Of a stretch of DNA of 64,000 bases, positions 40,735-48,861 are shown piece by piece (positions within the stretch are counted from its first letter, which is position 1; the number at the start of each line of letters is the position of its first letter). The DNA comes from CAZMPJ01 sp964568455. GTDB lineage: Bacteria; Margulisbacteria; WOR-1; O2-12-FULL-45-9. Where the stretch lies: assembly GCA_964568455.1 (NCBI GenBank), contig CAZMPJ010000005.1, positions 35,756 through 99,755 on the forward strand, given 5' to 3'. The notes below the pieces were generated by a model. It did not search any database. It was given only the letters and a program-made list of their open reading frames with translations, and was not told the DNA's origin. The translations under genes were made by a program, and so were the position numbers.

Positions 40735-41969
40735 GATTTTCCCGCCAAAAACCCCGTACTCCAGCAAACTTGCAAGTTAAATCCACCGGTTGGGCCATTT
40801 AAATCAAGTATTTCTCCGGCAAAATAGAGATTATTAACCAATTTTGATTGCATGGTTTTGGGCTCAATCTCTTTTAAGCTGACCCCGCCGGCAGTGATAA
40901 TGGCTTTATTAAAACCATGAAGAGTGGTTGGGGTAAAGGTTAACTCTTTTAAAAGATGAAGCAGTTTGTTTCTCTCTTCTTTGGTAATTTTGTTAACCTG
41001 TTTTTCTGGATCTATCCCGGATAATCTGATAATTATTGGAATCATTTTTCTTGGTAATAAATCGGAAAGACTGTTTCTAAATGATTTATTGCTAAATTTT
41101 TTAAAATCACGTTGTAGTCTTAGATCAAGTTTCGGATAATCAAGTGCTGGTTTTAGATCAAGTCGCAGTTCAACCGGACCATTTTTCAAAAGCTTGCCAA
41201 CTGTTTCGCTCATATCCAGAATAATTGGTCCGCTCAAACCTTCATGAGTAAACAGCGCTTCGCCAAAACGTTCCGCCTGTTTTTTGTTGTTCTGAAAAAT
41301 ATTTATTTTAGAGTTTTTAAGGCTTAATCCCTGCATTTCTTTGGTCCAGGTTTCTTTTACCCGGATGGGGGCCAGGGCGGGGTGAGGGGATGTAATGGTG
41401 TGGCCTAATAGTTTTGCCCACTTATAGCCGTCACCACTTGAGCCTGTGCCTGGATAACTAAGTCCGCCAACGCAAATGATATATTTTTTAGCAGCAATAT
41501 CACCAGTGCTAGTTTCAATTTTTATTATCCGACCATTTTTCTTAATAAGCTTTTTTACGGTGCAGTTTTTGATGACTTTAACATTAGTTTCTTTTAAGAA
41601 ATCAATTAATACCTGTAAAACATCCTGGGCCCGGTTAGAAACCGGGAAAACGCGCAGGCCTCGTTCAACTTTTGTAGCAACTCCACGCTGATTAAAAAAA
41701 GCAACTGTCTCTTCTTGAGTAAACGCGTGCAGTGCGGCGTATAAAAACTTACCGTTTTTATCAAAACAAGAAATAATGTTCGCAAGATCGGTTTCTCCTG
41801 TGGTTATGTTGCAGCGGCCTTTGCCGGTAATTAATAATTTCTTGCCTAAACGATCGTTTTTTTCGAGTAAAACAACGTTAGCCCCTGATTGAGCAGTGGT
41901 TGCCGCTGCCATCATGCCAGCCGGCCCCCCGCCAATTACAGCAACATCGTAGACTTGGTTATTATTCAT
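40716..41969 (-). CDS. HI0933/YhiN-like FAD-dependent oxidoreductase
   Basis: The 417-residue flavoprotein has the dinucleotide motif VIGGGPAGMMAAATTA, the DRLGKKLLITGKGRCN segment typical of the family, GGLSYPGTGSSGDGY, and the C-terminal DLNGPTGGFNLQ. Function is unknown; YhiN is linked by some to tRNA or quinone chemistry without proof. Its last codons run antisense into the 3' half of the initiator tRNA (19-base overlap). TAAACT lies 6 bases before the ATG. Confidence 0.9.
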
Positions 41970-42033
41970 AGTAAAAGTTTAACACGAAACTGGTATAATA
42001 ATGATATAGATTGGTTTTTAGGAGGGAAATAGA

Positions 42034-42972
42034 GTGTTTGAATATATAGCAGATATTATTGTTTTTGGCTTACTGGGTTTGAGTGAGGCTTCAAAATTAG
42101 GTTCCAGTCTCCATTTTTTTGTTTATGATATTTTAAAAATAGCTTTTTCTATTTTAATTGTTATTTCAGTTATTGCTTTTTTAAGAACTTATCTTTCTCC
42201 GCAAACAATTAAAAAATTACTTTCAAAGGAAAGGTTTGGTATTAGCCATTTTGTGGCTGCGTTTTTTGGAGCCATATCGCCTTTTTGCTCTTGTTCTTCA
42301 ATTCCAATTTTTATTGGCTTTCTTGAAGCTGGCGTTCCCATGGGTGTAGCATTTTCTTTCTTAATTACTTCACCATTGGTCAACGAAATCCTTTTTGTTT
42401 TAATGATTGGCACTTTTGGTTTAAAAACAGCCTTGCTTTACGCAGGGTTTGGTATAACGTTGGGCGTTGTTGGCGGGATGATATTGCAGCGCACCCGTTT
42501 GCAAAAAGATATTATTAAATTGGACAAACCAAGTTTGGAAGGCGAATTGCCGCAAGATTTAAAAGGCAAATTAAAATATGCTTATGAAGAAACTGCTTGG
42601 ATCTTTAAAAAAGTTTTTCCTTTTATCGTAATTGGTGTGGCTATTGGTGCCGTGATCCATGGTTATGTGCCAACTGAATTTTTCACTAACTATATTAGAT
42701 CAGAGTCGCCCTGGGCTATTCCAATCGCGGTTCTAATTGGAGTTCCTTTGTACGCAGGTTGTTCAACCTTGGTGCCAATCATGTTTGCTTTTACCCAAAA
42801 AGGGGTGGCTATTGGTACAGCGTTGGCTTTGATGATGGCAACTGCTGGATTGTCTCTCCCAGAAGCTATTATCTTAAAAAGCGTCATGAAAACCCGTTTG
42901 CTAGTAGTGTTTTTCACAATTGTAGCCATTGGTATTATGCTAGTAGGATATTTGTTTAACCTGTTTTATTGA
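42034..42972 (+). CDS. ArsP/YraQ-like permease (PF03773 type)
   Basis: The GTG start follows AGGAGGGAAATAGA. The 312-residue protein has about eight membrane helices with two cysteine motifs typical of this family: SPFCSCSSIPIFIGFLEAG and PLYAGCSTLVPIMFAF. Relatives include ArsP, which exports trivalent organoarsenicals, and permeases of unknown use. The arsC-like gene downstream supports a role in arsenic resistance, but the substrate is inferred from context. Confidence 0.85.
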   Translation: MFEYIADIIVFGLLGLSEASKLGSSLHFFVYDILKIAFSILIVISVIAFLRTYLSPQTIKKLLSKERFGISHFVAAFFGAISPFCSCSSIPIFIGFLEAGVPMGVAFSFLITSPLVNEILFVLMIGTFGLKTALLYAGFGITLGVVGGMILQRTRLQKDIIKLDKPSLEGELPQDLKGKLKYAYEETAWIFKKVFPFIVIGVAIGAVIHGYVPTEFFTNYIRSESPWAIPIAVLIGVPLYAGCSTLVPIMFAFTQKGVAIGTALALMMATAGLSLPEAIILKSVMKTRLLVVFFTIVAIGIMLVGYLFNLFY

Positions 42973-42974
42973 GG

Positions 42975-43093
42975 CAAATCCAAATGTCAAAATCCAAAAT
43001 CCAAATAAATCTTTTAAATTCAAATCAGAAAAAAATTTCCCGATTCGGATTTTTTCCGATTTGTTTGGATTTTGTCATTAGGATTTTGGATTT
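42975..43093. repeat. Word-repeat inverted repeat (AAATCCAAA family)
   Basis: The left arm (42975-43008) repeats the word AAATCC(A); the right arm (43061-43093) is its approximate reverse complement and runs into the arsC start codon. The centre also carries TTTCCCGATTCGG / CCGATTTG complementarity. Confidence 0.7.
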
Positions 43094-43516
43094 ATGAGGA
43101 AAGTATTATTTATTTGTATTCATAACTCTGCCCGCAGTCAAATGGCAGAAGCTTTTCTTAATAATCTAGCCCCGGATAAATTTGAAACAGAAAGTGCTGG
43201 GCTTGAACCGGGAAGTTTAAATCCCATGGTGGTTGAGGCCATGCGGCAGGCAGGAATTGATATTTCTAGAAATAAAACCAAAAGTGTTCATGATTTTCAT
43301 AAACAAGGTAAAAAATATGATTATGTGATAACCGTTTGCGATGCAGCCAGCTCTGAACAATGCCCAATTTTTCCCGGAGCGGCAAAAATATTAAACTGGA
43401 ATTTTACCGACCCTTCTAAGTTGTCAAACATTCAAGGGATTATTGAAATAAGGGATCAGATAAAAGAAAAGATAGAAGAATTTATTGCTTCTTATAGTCC
43501 GAATAAAAAAACCTAG
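43094..43516 (+). CDS. arsC: Arsenate reductase, thioredoxin-coupled ArsC type
   Basis: The 140-residue protein has the low-molecular-weight phosphatase P-loop CIHNSARS at residues 8-15, and the additional cysteines VCDAASSEQCP (about 80-90) that form the relay disulfide in thioredoxin-coupled arsenate reductases. It reduces arsenate to arsenite in the cytoplasm. The permease upstream may export the product. It converges on the secreted phosphatase with a 35-base overlap. Confidence 0.92.
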   Translation: MRKVLFICIHNSARSQMAEAFLNNLAPDKFETESAGLEPGSLNPMVVEAMRQAGIDISRNKTKSVHDFHKQGKKYDYVITVCDAASSEQCPIFPGAAKILNWNFTDPSKLSNIQGIIEIRDQIKEKIEEFIASYSPNKKT

Positions 43517-44066
43517 TTATATTCCAATAATTTTTGCTAGTTTTAAGACCACCTAAGGGTCCCGCCCAATCCCCACCAGTTTTAACCATTGCAAAAGCTT
43601 CTTTAGAAGAATGGCCCTTAACTTCAACTAAATATTTGCCCAAAATTGCCCCAGTTCGATCTGCTCCCCACTTACAGTGGATGTAAACTGGTTTTTTCAT
43701 GGCTTTTTTTATAATTAACCATTCTTCTTCGGTCGGAACTTTATCTTTATGCATGGGAATATGGATTCTGGTTAAGCCTGCCTTTTTTAAAAGCCGCGTA
43801 TATCTTTTTTGAATAGCCTTAGTGTTTTCTAAATCAATTACAGTTTTAACATCTTTTGATTTTAAATAATTTAAAATACCTAAAACTTGTTTGTTGGTAT
43901 TAATAAAATGGATGCGTGGGTTTAAGGGATGTCCGCCGGCATGGATGTGTTGGTCAATGATTCTGTAATTGTAGGGTAGAGGTCCAGTGCCTAGAACTTG
44001 AGTTGCGGTGAAAGCAAAAGCTGCAGTGCTTAAAAGCAATAAAATTAATAGGGCTTTTTTGAACAT
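43482..44066 (-). CDS. Secreted dual-specificity/tyrosine phosphatase-like protein
   Basis: The 194-residue protein has a signal peptide (MFKKALLILLLLSTAAFAFT) and a Cys-based phosphatase domain: KTVIDLENT, then the P-loop HCKWGADRTG with Cys and Arg, and the general-acid region before it. It should act in the periplasm on phosphoesters; relatives hydrolyse inositol phosphates, phosphotyrosine or lipid phosphates. TATACT ends 7 bases before the ATG, so it is probably leaderless. Confidence 0.85.
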   Translation of the reverse strand: MFKKALLILLLLSTAAFAFTATQVLGTGPLPYNYRIIDQHIHAGGHPLNPRIHFINTNKQVLGILNYLKSKDVKTVIDLENTKAIQKRYTRLLKKAGLTRIHIPMHKDKVPTEEEWLIIKKAMKKPVYIHCKWGADRTGAILGKYLVEVKGHSSKEAFAMVKTGGDWAGPLGGLKTSKNYWNITRFFYSDYKKQ

Positions 44067-44079
44067 CGTTTATAGTATA

Positions 44080-44184
44080 TCAGAATATCAGCAGATCAGT
44101 TGGAAGTAGATCAGATTATCAGAATATCTGATATCCTGATTTACTGATATTCTGCCCACCGATCCTCTGATTTGCTGATACGCT
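44080..44184. repeat. ATCAG/CTGAT word-repeat inverted repeat
   Basis: The gap between the divergent phosphatase and feoA genes is filled by repeated ATCAG words on the left (ATATCAGAATATCAG) and CTGAT words on the right (ACTGATATTCTG), forming a long imperfect palindrome. A half copy (ATCAGTATATCAGAATATCAG split by the tRNA-Glu flank) occurs at 62827-62849. Confidence 0.7.
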
Positions 44185-44198
44185 CACCCATGCAAGTC

Positions 44199-44228
44199 TT
44201 GACAGGCTTGTCTCGATTATACTATAAT
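44199..44228 (+). promoter_or_regulatory. Vegetative promoter of the feo operon
   Basis: TTGACA (44199-44204), 18-base spacer and TATAAT (44223-44228). The transcription start would fall inside the DtxR box that follows. Confidence 0.75.
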
Positions 44229-44232
44229 AAAG

Positions 44233-44246
44233 TTAGGTAAGCCTAA
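44233..44246 (+). promoter_or_regulatory. DtxR/IdeR-type iron box
   Basis: TTAGGTAAGCCTAA differs at one position from the first 14 bases of the DtxR consensus TTAGGTTAGCCTAACCTAA. It covers the predicted start site of feoA, and a DtxR-family gene ends the operon. Confidence 0.75.
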
Positions 44247-44249
44247 GTT

Positions 44250-44483
44250 ATGAAAAAGTCAATAACAAAATTAAAAAACAAGGAAGAAGCAAGGGTGGTG
44301 GCTATTGCTGGGGGCAAAGAAGCTGCTCGAAGGCTTGAGGCCTTGGGGATCAGAGTTGGTAAAACTGTTAAAAAAGTGCATTCAATGCTTTTTCGTGGGC
44401 CGATTACTATTCAAATAGGGCAGACCAAAATTAGTGTTGGTCATGGGTTAGCAGAAAAAATCATGGTAGAGGATTTAAAGTGA
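44250..44483 (+). CDS. feoA: Ferrous iron transport protein A
   Basis: The 77-residue protein is an SH3-like FeoA: GGKEAARRLEALGIRVGKTV, then GPITIQIGQTKISVG. FeoA assists FeoB at the inner membrane. It overlaps feoB by 4 bases and is preceded by a promoter with a DtxR box. No ribosome site is obvious before the ATG. Confidence 0.93.
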   Translation: MKKSITKLKNKEEARVVAIAGGKEAARRLEALGIRVGKTVKKVHSMLFRGPITIQIGQTKISVGHGLAEKIMVEDLK

Positions 44484-46225
44484 GAAAATTCCTTTTAATG
44501 GGCAATCCCAATGTGGGAAAAAGCATGGTTTTTTCCCGCTTAACCGACGTGCAAGTTATGACATCAAATTATCCTGGCACAACTGTTGAATATGCCAAAG
44601 GCCACATGTTAATTGGCAATGAAAAGTGCGAAGTGATTGATGTTCCCGGTACTTATACTTTAAACCCTACTTGTAAAGCTGAAGAAGTGGCTTGTGAAAT
44701 GCTAAAAAAAGCAGATCTGGGCTTACTTAAACAAGGTAATGTCATTATTAATGTTATTGATGCTACTAATTTAGAAAGAAATCTATATTTAACCTTAGAG
44801 TTAATGGAACAAAATATCCCGGTAGTTGTGGTGCTTAATTTTTGGGACGAATGCCAACATAAAGGGATTAATATTAATGTTGAAAAGTTATCAGAATGGT
44901 TAGGCGTGCCAGTAATTCCAACTGTAGCTGTAACAGGCGAAGGCTTTGCTAAATTAATTGCTGAAATTTATAAAGCTAGAACTCCTAAGGTGAGGAAACA
45001 TACATTAGAAGAACGTTGGGAAGATATTGGCAAAGTTGTTAGTCAAGTTCAGCATATTGAGCATAAGCACCACACTTTGTGGGAGAGGATACAAGATTTA
45101 ACTATTCATCCCTGGAGCGGCTTGCCAATTGCAGGCTTAATTGCTTATCTGGCTTTTAAGGTAGTGCGTTTTATTGGCGAAGGCTTGATTGGTTATGTTT
45201 TTGATCCGTTTTTTGAAAATATCTATACTCCTTTAGTCATGAAATTAAGTCCGCTGCTTGGTTCAAGCGGTTTTTGGCATGATGTTTTAGTAGGAAAATT
45301 AATTGACGGCAATATTGATTATTTCCAGTCTTTTGGTTTATTAACCACGGCGCTTTATGTGCCCCTTGCAGCAGTGTTGCCTTATATCTTGGCTTTTTAT
45401 TTTGTCTTGGGAATATTAGAAGACTCTGGCTATTTACCGCGCTTAGCAGTTTTAATGGATAATCTATTGCATAAAATTGGTCTGCATGGGTTTGCCATTG
45501 TGCCGACGCTGCTGGGCTTTGGCTGTAATGTTCCGGGAATTTTAGCCACTCGCGTATTAGAAAGTAAGCGAGAACGCTTTATTGCCTCAACTTTAATTTC
45601 AATCGGTGTGCCTTGTGCAGCACTCCAAGCAATGGTCATTGGGGTCTTGGGAAAATATGGAGGCTTTCCCGTTTTTCTGGTTTATTTCAGCTTGTTTATA
45701 ACCTGGTTAGTTTTAGGTTTTATTTTAAATAAACTTCTGCCAGGGTTTAGTCCGGAGCTGTTGCTTGAAATCCCTCCCTATCGTTTTCCGCCTTTAAAAA
45801 TATTGTTGCGGAAGTTGTGGTGGCGGGTGAGGGGATTTATTCAAGAAGCTTTCCCCCTTATTATTGGCGGTATTTTTGTGGTTAACATTCTTTATTTTAC
45901 CGGGATGTTTGATTTTGTTGCTAATTTTACTGCACCTGTGGTGACTGGTTTGTTGGGTCTGCCTAAGGAAGCCGTGTTGCCGATTGTGCTGGGTTTTTTA
46001 AGAAAAGATGTAGCAGTTGGCATGCTGGTTCCGCTGGGCATGTCAGTTAGCCAATTGGTAATTGCTTGTGTAGTTTTATCCATGACTTTTCCTTGTATTG
46101 CCACTTTTATTATTCTTTTGCATGAACTGGGCTGGAAAGATATGGTGAAGGCAACTGCCATCATGCTTTTAACTGCTTTATCCGTGGGCAGTCTTTTAAA
46201 TTTAATTTTCAAGTTAATGGGTTAA
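44480..46225 (+). CDS. feoB: Ferrous iron transporter B
   Basis: The 581-residue protein starts with a GTPase domain (G1 GNPNVGKS, G3 DVPGTY, G4 NFWDE) and continues into about eight membrane helices with the two Gate motifs, including GFGCNVPGILATR. It imports Fe(II) under reducing conditions. It is shorter than the E. coli protein (773) but within the range of compact FeoBs. It is translated from a GTG overlapping feoA. Confidence 0.95.
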   Translation: MRKFLLMGNPNVGKSMVFSRLTDVQVMTSNYPGTTVEYAKGHMLIGNEKCEVIDVPGTYTLNPTCKAEEVACEMLKKADLGLLKQGNVIINVIDATNLERNLYLTLELMEQNIPVVVVLNFWDECQHKGININVEKLSEWLGVPVIPTVAVTGEGFAKLIAEIYKARTPKVRKHTLEERWEDIGKVVSQVQHIEHKHHTLWERIQDLTIHPWSGLPIAGLIAYLAFKVVRFIGEGLIGYVFDPFFENIYTPLVMKLSPLLGSSGFWHDVLVGKLIDGNIDYFQSFGLLTTALYVPLAAVLPYILAFYFVLGILEDSGYLPRLAVLMDNLLHKIGLHGFAIVPTLLGFGCNVPGILATRVLESKRERFIASTLISIGVPCAALQAMVIGVLGKYGGFPVFLVYFSLFITWLVLGFILNKLLPGFSPELLLEIPPYRFPPLKILLRKLWWRVRGFIQEAFPLIIGGIFVVNILYFTGMFDFVANFTAPVVTGLLGLPKEAVLPIVLGFLRKDVAVGMLVPLGMSVSQLVIACVVLSMTFPCIATFIILLHELGWKDMVKATAIMLLTALSVGSLLNLIFKLMG

Positions 46226-46228
46226 CAT

Positions 46229-46612
46229 ATGATTAAAAAATTATCACCAAATATGGAGAATTATCTTGAAGTAATCCTGCTTTTACAAAAAAAGCATGGG
46301 CATGCTCATATTAAGGATATTGCGGAAAAAATAGAAATCAAAATGCCCAGTGTTACCGAAGCTCTGCGCAAGCTAAAAAAATCAGATTTAGTTAATTATA
46401 AAAGGTATAGTGGAGTTACCTTAACCACAAAAGGCCGGAAAAAAGCTAAAAAAGTCTTAAATCGACACAAAATTATCTTTAAATTTCTGCATCGAGTTTT
46501 AAAAGTGGACGCTAAAACCGCAGAACAAGACGCTTGTCAGATTGAACATGTGATTAGCAAGCAGTCAATTCAAAAATTAAGCCGCAAGTTCATTAAAACT
46601 AGGCAAGCTTAA
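46229..46612 (+). CDS. DtxR/MntR-family metal-dependent repressor
   Basis: The 127-residue protein has the N-terminal winged helix of the family (NMENYLEVILLLQKKHGHAH, then IEIKMPSVTEALRKLKKSDL) and the dimerisation region with metal-ligand candidates (KFLHRVLKVDAKTAEQDACQ, then IEHVIS). It lacks the SH3-like C-terminal domain, as MntR does. Its position at the end of the feo operon and the DtxR box before feoA argue for iron-dependent autoregulation. Confidence 0.9.
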   Translation: MIKKLSPNMENYLEVILLLQKKHGHAHIKDIAEKIEIKMPSVTEALRKLKKSDLVNYKRYSGVTLTTKGRKKAKKVLNRHKIIFKFLHRVLKVDAKTAEQDACQIEHVISKQSIQKLSRKFIKTRQA

Positions 46613-46843
46613 AGGTTGTATCAGGTCTAATTGGTGAAAAGTTGGTGTACGTCCACCAAAAAAGGTAGCGTCTAGCTTTGCGACAGTCCGAGTTGTTAAG
46701 GTTGTATCTATTCCAAAATCACCAGGAACTATTCCCTTTACTGTCCATCTACCATCCTTAAGAGCCGTGACTTTTAAATTTAAGCTAACTGGCTTCCTCG
46801 TAATCATTACGGTTATTGGTCTAACGGTTGTCCTATAAAGCAT
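46577..46843 (-). CDS. 88-residue protein of unknown function
   Basis: A strong GAAGGAGGATTTATTA site precedes the ATG at 46843, which I therefore prefer to the longer frame. The peptide (MLYRTTVRPITVMITRKPVS) appears rich in beta strands with a TLTTRTVAKLDATFFGGRTP stretch. No signal peptide or known motif. It overlaps the dtxR-like gene convergently by 36 bases. Confidence 0.55.
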   Translation of the reverse strand: MLYRTTVRPITVMITRKPVSLNLKVTALKDGRWTVKGIVPGDFGIDTTLTTRTVAKLDATFFGGRTPTFHQLDLIQPLSLPSFNELAA

Positions 46844-46934
46844 TAATAAATCCTCCTTCAAACAAATTACCCATATATATCGGATGGTTTTGGAAGAAAT
46901 TTCACTATATTTTGAAAAATTAGGGGGAGGGGGT

Positions 46935-47150
46935 CCCAAAACACGAAATTACGAAATGCTCACGAAAGCGAATTTCGCGAAAACACGAAGGAAATTTCAC
47001 GAAAGCCCAAAAATTCAAATCATCCCTAACACTATAATAATTTTTGGGAAGATTTGGGTTTTCGTGTTTTTGGGACAAGGTTTCGAATTTTCGGGACTAT
47101 TATTTTCGTGAGCATTTCGCATTTTTGAGTTTTAGAGTTTAAAACACTAC
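46935..47150. repeat. Long imperfect inverted repeat, copy 2
   Basis: The 355-bp gap before tig is mostly this repeat. Its arms are built of ACGAAA/TTTCG words (GAAATGCTCACGAAAG left, TTTCGTGAGCATTTCGC right). The core 47016-47062 is homologous to the core of copy 1 at 23491-23537. No gene is seen in it. Confidence 0.75.
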
Positions 47151-47183
47151 TAAACAACTATTCCCAGCCGCCCAAAAATATTG

Positions 47184-47189
47184 TATAAT
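47184..47189 (+). promoter_or_regulatory. -10 box of the tig-clpP-lon operon
   Basis: TATAAT ends 9 bases before the tig ATG at 47199, with no ribosome site in the gap. Confidence 0.55.
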
Positions 47190-47198
47190 GATAGCCTC

Positions 47199-48269
47199 AT
47201 GAAAATTATATCTAATAGCCGCGAAGGTAATAAGGTCCTGATTGAAGTTGAAGAAGATTATAAACAGTTTGAAAAAGCTCTAGATAAGGCTCTGGTTAAA
47301 GCTGGCCGCGAAATTAAGGTGCCAGGTTTTAGAGCGGGCAAGGCCCCTAAAGAAATGGTTAAAAAAGCCATAAACCAAGAATACCTTGATTCCCACGCTG
47401 CTCAAGAGCTTATTTCAGAACTTTATCCCAAAATTTTAGAAGAAACCAAGATTGATCCAGTGGATTTCCCCAAAGTTGATATTCTGGAACAAAAAAAGAA
47501 AAAACCTTTTAAATTCAAAGTTGAAGTTGATGTTTATCCGGAAATAAAACTGGGTAAATACAAAGGTTTAAAACTGGAAAAGAAAAAAGCAGAGGTTTCC
47601 GAAGACGATGTAATGAAAGTTTTAGAAAATGTTCGTGGCCGCATGTCCGAGGGTAAAGAAAAGGAAGTGGCGTTGGATGATGAATTTGCCAAACAAGTTA
47701 GCCGGCATGGCACCTTAGCCGAGCTAAAAGCCGAAGCGCAAGTAACCATGCAAAAAGAAAAAGAGTCAGAGTCAGACGCTGACCTTAAAAACAAGGCAAT
47801 TGCTGAAGCTTCAAAAGACGCTGAGCTAGATATTCCAGCAGGCATGATTGAAAGAGAAGTGGATGTAATGCTGGATGAATTGCGCAGTTCATTGGCTCCC
47901 AGCAAATTAACTTTAGACGATTATTTAAAAGGCATTAAAAAAGAAGAAAGCGCTTTAAGGGATGAGCTTAAAAAATCTGCGGAAATCAGAGTTAAAGGCA
48001 AATTAGTCTTAAAAGCTATTGCTGAAGCAGAGAGCCTTAAGGTTGAAGATAAGGAAATGGAAGAAGAATTAAAATCTTTAGCTCAAGCATCAGGTAGAGA
48101 GCTCAAAGATGTTGATGAAGGTACTAGAAAATATATTGAAGAATATGTGCTACGCAGAAAAGCTCTTGATTTCTTGGTTGAAAAAGCAAAAGTAACTGAA
48201 GTTGACGCGAAAGTTGAAGAAGCCCCTGAACAACCTCAAAGCGCAGAGGAGAAAAAAGATGAAAAGTAA
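47199..48269 (+). CDS. tig: Trigger factor lacking the PPIase domain
   Basis: The ATG at 47199 gives the proper N-terminus MKIISNSREGNKVLIEVEED. The ribosome-docking signature is present as VPGFRAGKAPKEM. The chain then passes from VLENVRGRMSEGKEKEVALD directly into DEFAKQVSRHGTLAELKAEA, so the ~90-residue FKBP-type prolyl isomerase domain is absent. At 356 residues it is correspondingly short. Trigger factor shields nascent chains at the ribosome exit; isomerase-free versions remain chaperones. It heads tig-clpP-lon. Confidence 0.93.
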   Translation: MKIISNSREGNKVLIEVEEDYKQFEKALDKALVKAGREIKVPGFRAGKAPKEMVKKAINQEYLDSHAAQELISELYPKILEETKIDPVDFPKVDILEQKKKKPFKFKVEVDVYPEIKLGKYKGLKLEKKKAEVSEDDVMKVLENVRGRMSEGKEKEVALDDEFAKQVSRHGTLAELKAEAQVTMQKEKESESDADLKNKAIAEASKDAELDIPAGMIEREVDVMLDELRSSLAPSKLTLDDYLKGIKKEESALRDELKKSAEIRVKGKLVLKAIAEAESLKVEDKEMEEELKSLAQASGRELKDVDEGTRKYIEEYVLRRKALDFLVEKAKVTEVDAKVEEAPEQPQSAEEKKDEK

Positions 48270-48858
48270 AGCCCAATTAATCCCAATGGTAGTTGAACAA
48301 TCAGCTCGCGGAGAGCGATCATACGATATTTATTCCCGTTTATTAAAAGAAAGAATTATTTTTATTGGTGATGCGATTGAAGACCACGGTGCCAATGTAA
48401 TTATTGCCCAGCTTTTATTTTTAGAAGCAGAAGATAACAAAAAAAATATTAATATATACATCAACTCTCCTGGCGGTGTAGTAACTGCAGGACTGGCAAT
48501 TTATGACACTATGCAATATATCAAATCACCGATTTCAACTATTTGTATTGGTCAAGCCGCTAGTTTTGGAGCACTTTTGCTGGCAGCTGGTAGCAGAGGC
48601 AAGCGCTTTGCTCTTCCCAACGCTAGGATTATGATTCACCAGCCACTTGGTGGAGCGCAAGGGCAGGCGACGGATGTTGAAATTCAAACTAAAGAAATTT
48701 TGCGTATTAAAAAACTTTTAAATAATATTATGGCTAAACATACTAAGCAAACTTTAGCCAAAATCGAACAAGATACTGATCGGGACTTCTTTATGACCGC
48801 AGAAGACGCAGTTAAATACGGCATTATTGACGAAGTAATCAAATTCGACAAAAAATAA
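48259..48858 (+). CDS. clpP: ATP-dependent Clp protease proteolytic subunit
   Basis: The ATG at 48259 overlaps the end of tig by 11 bases and gives MKSKAQLIPMVVEQSARGER, the usual ClpP N-terminus. The 199-residue protein has the catalytic Ser in GQAASFGALLLAAG, His in RIMIHQPLGG and Asp near QDTDRDFFM. It forms the tetradecameric chamber fed by ClpX or ClpA. No clpX follows. Confidence 0.96.
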   Translation: MKSKAQLIPMVVEQSARGERSYDIYSRLLKERIIFIGDAIEDHGANVIIAQLLFLEAEDNKKNINIYINSPGGVVTAGLAIYDTMQYIKSPISTICIGQAASFGALLLAAGSRGKRFALPNARIMIHQPLGGAQGQATDVEIQTKEILRIKKLLNNIMAKHTKQTLAKIEQDTDRDFFMTAEDAVKYGIIDEVIKFDKK

Positions 48859-48861
48859 AAT

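Noticed and set aside
44574..44590. TGGCAC..TTGAA inside feoB as a sigma-54 promoter.
   Set aside because: The -12 GC is missing and the site is within a gene.
46844..46939. Longer N-terminus of the 46577 gene.
   Set aside because: The strong GGAGG site 9 bases before the ATG at 46843 marks the start; the extension reads a Pro-rich stretch from repeat DNA.
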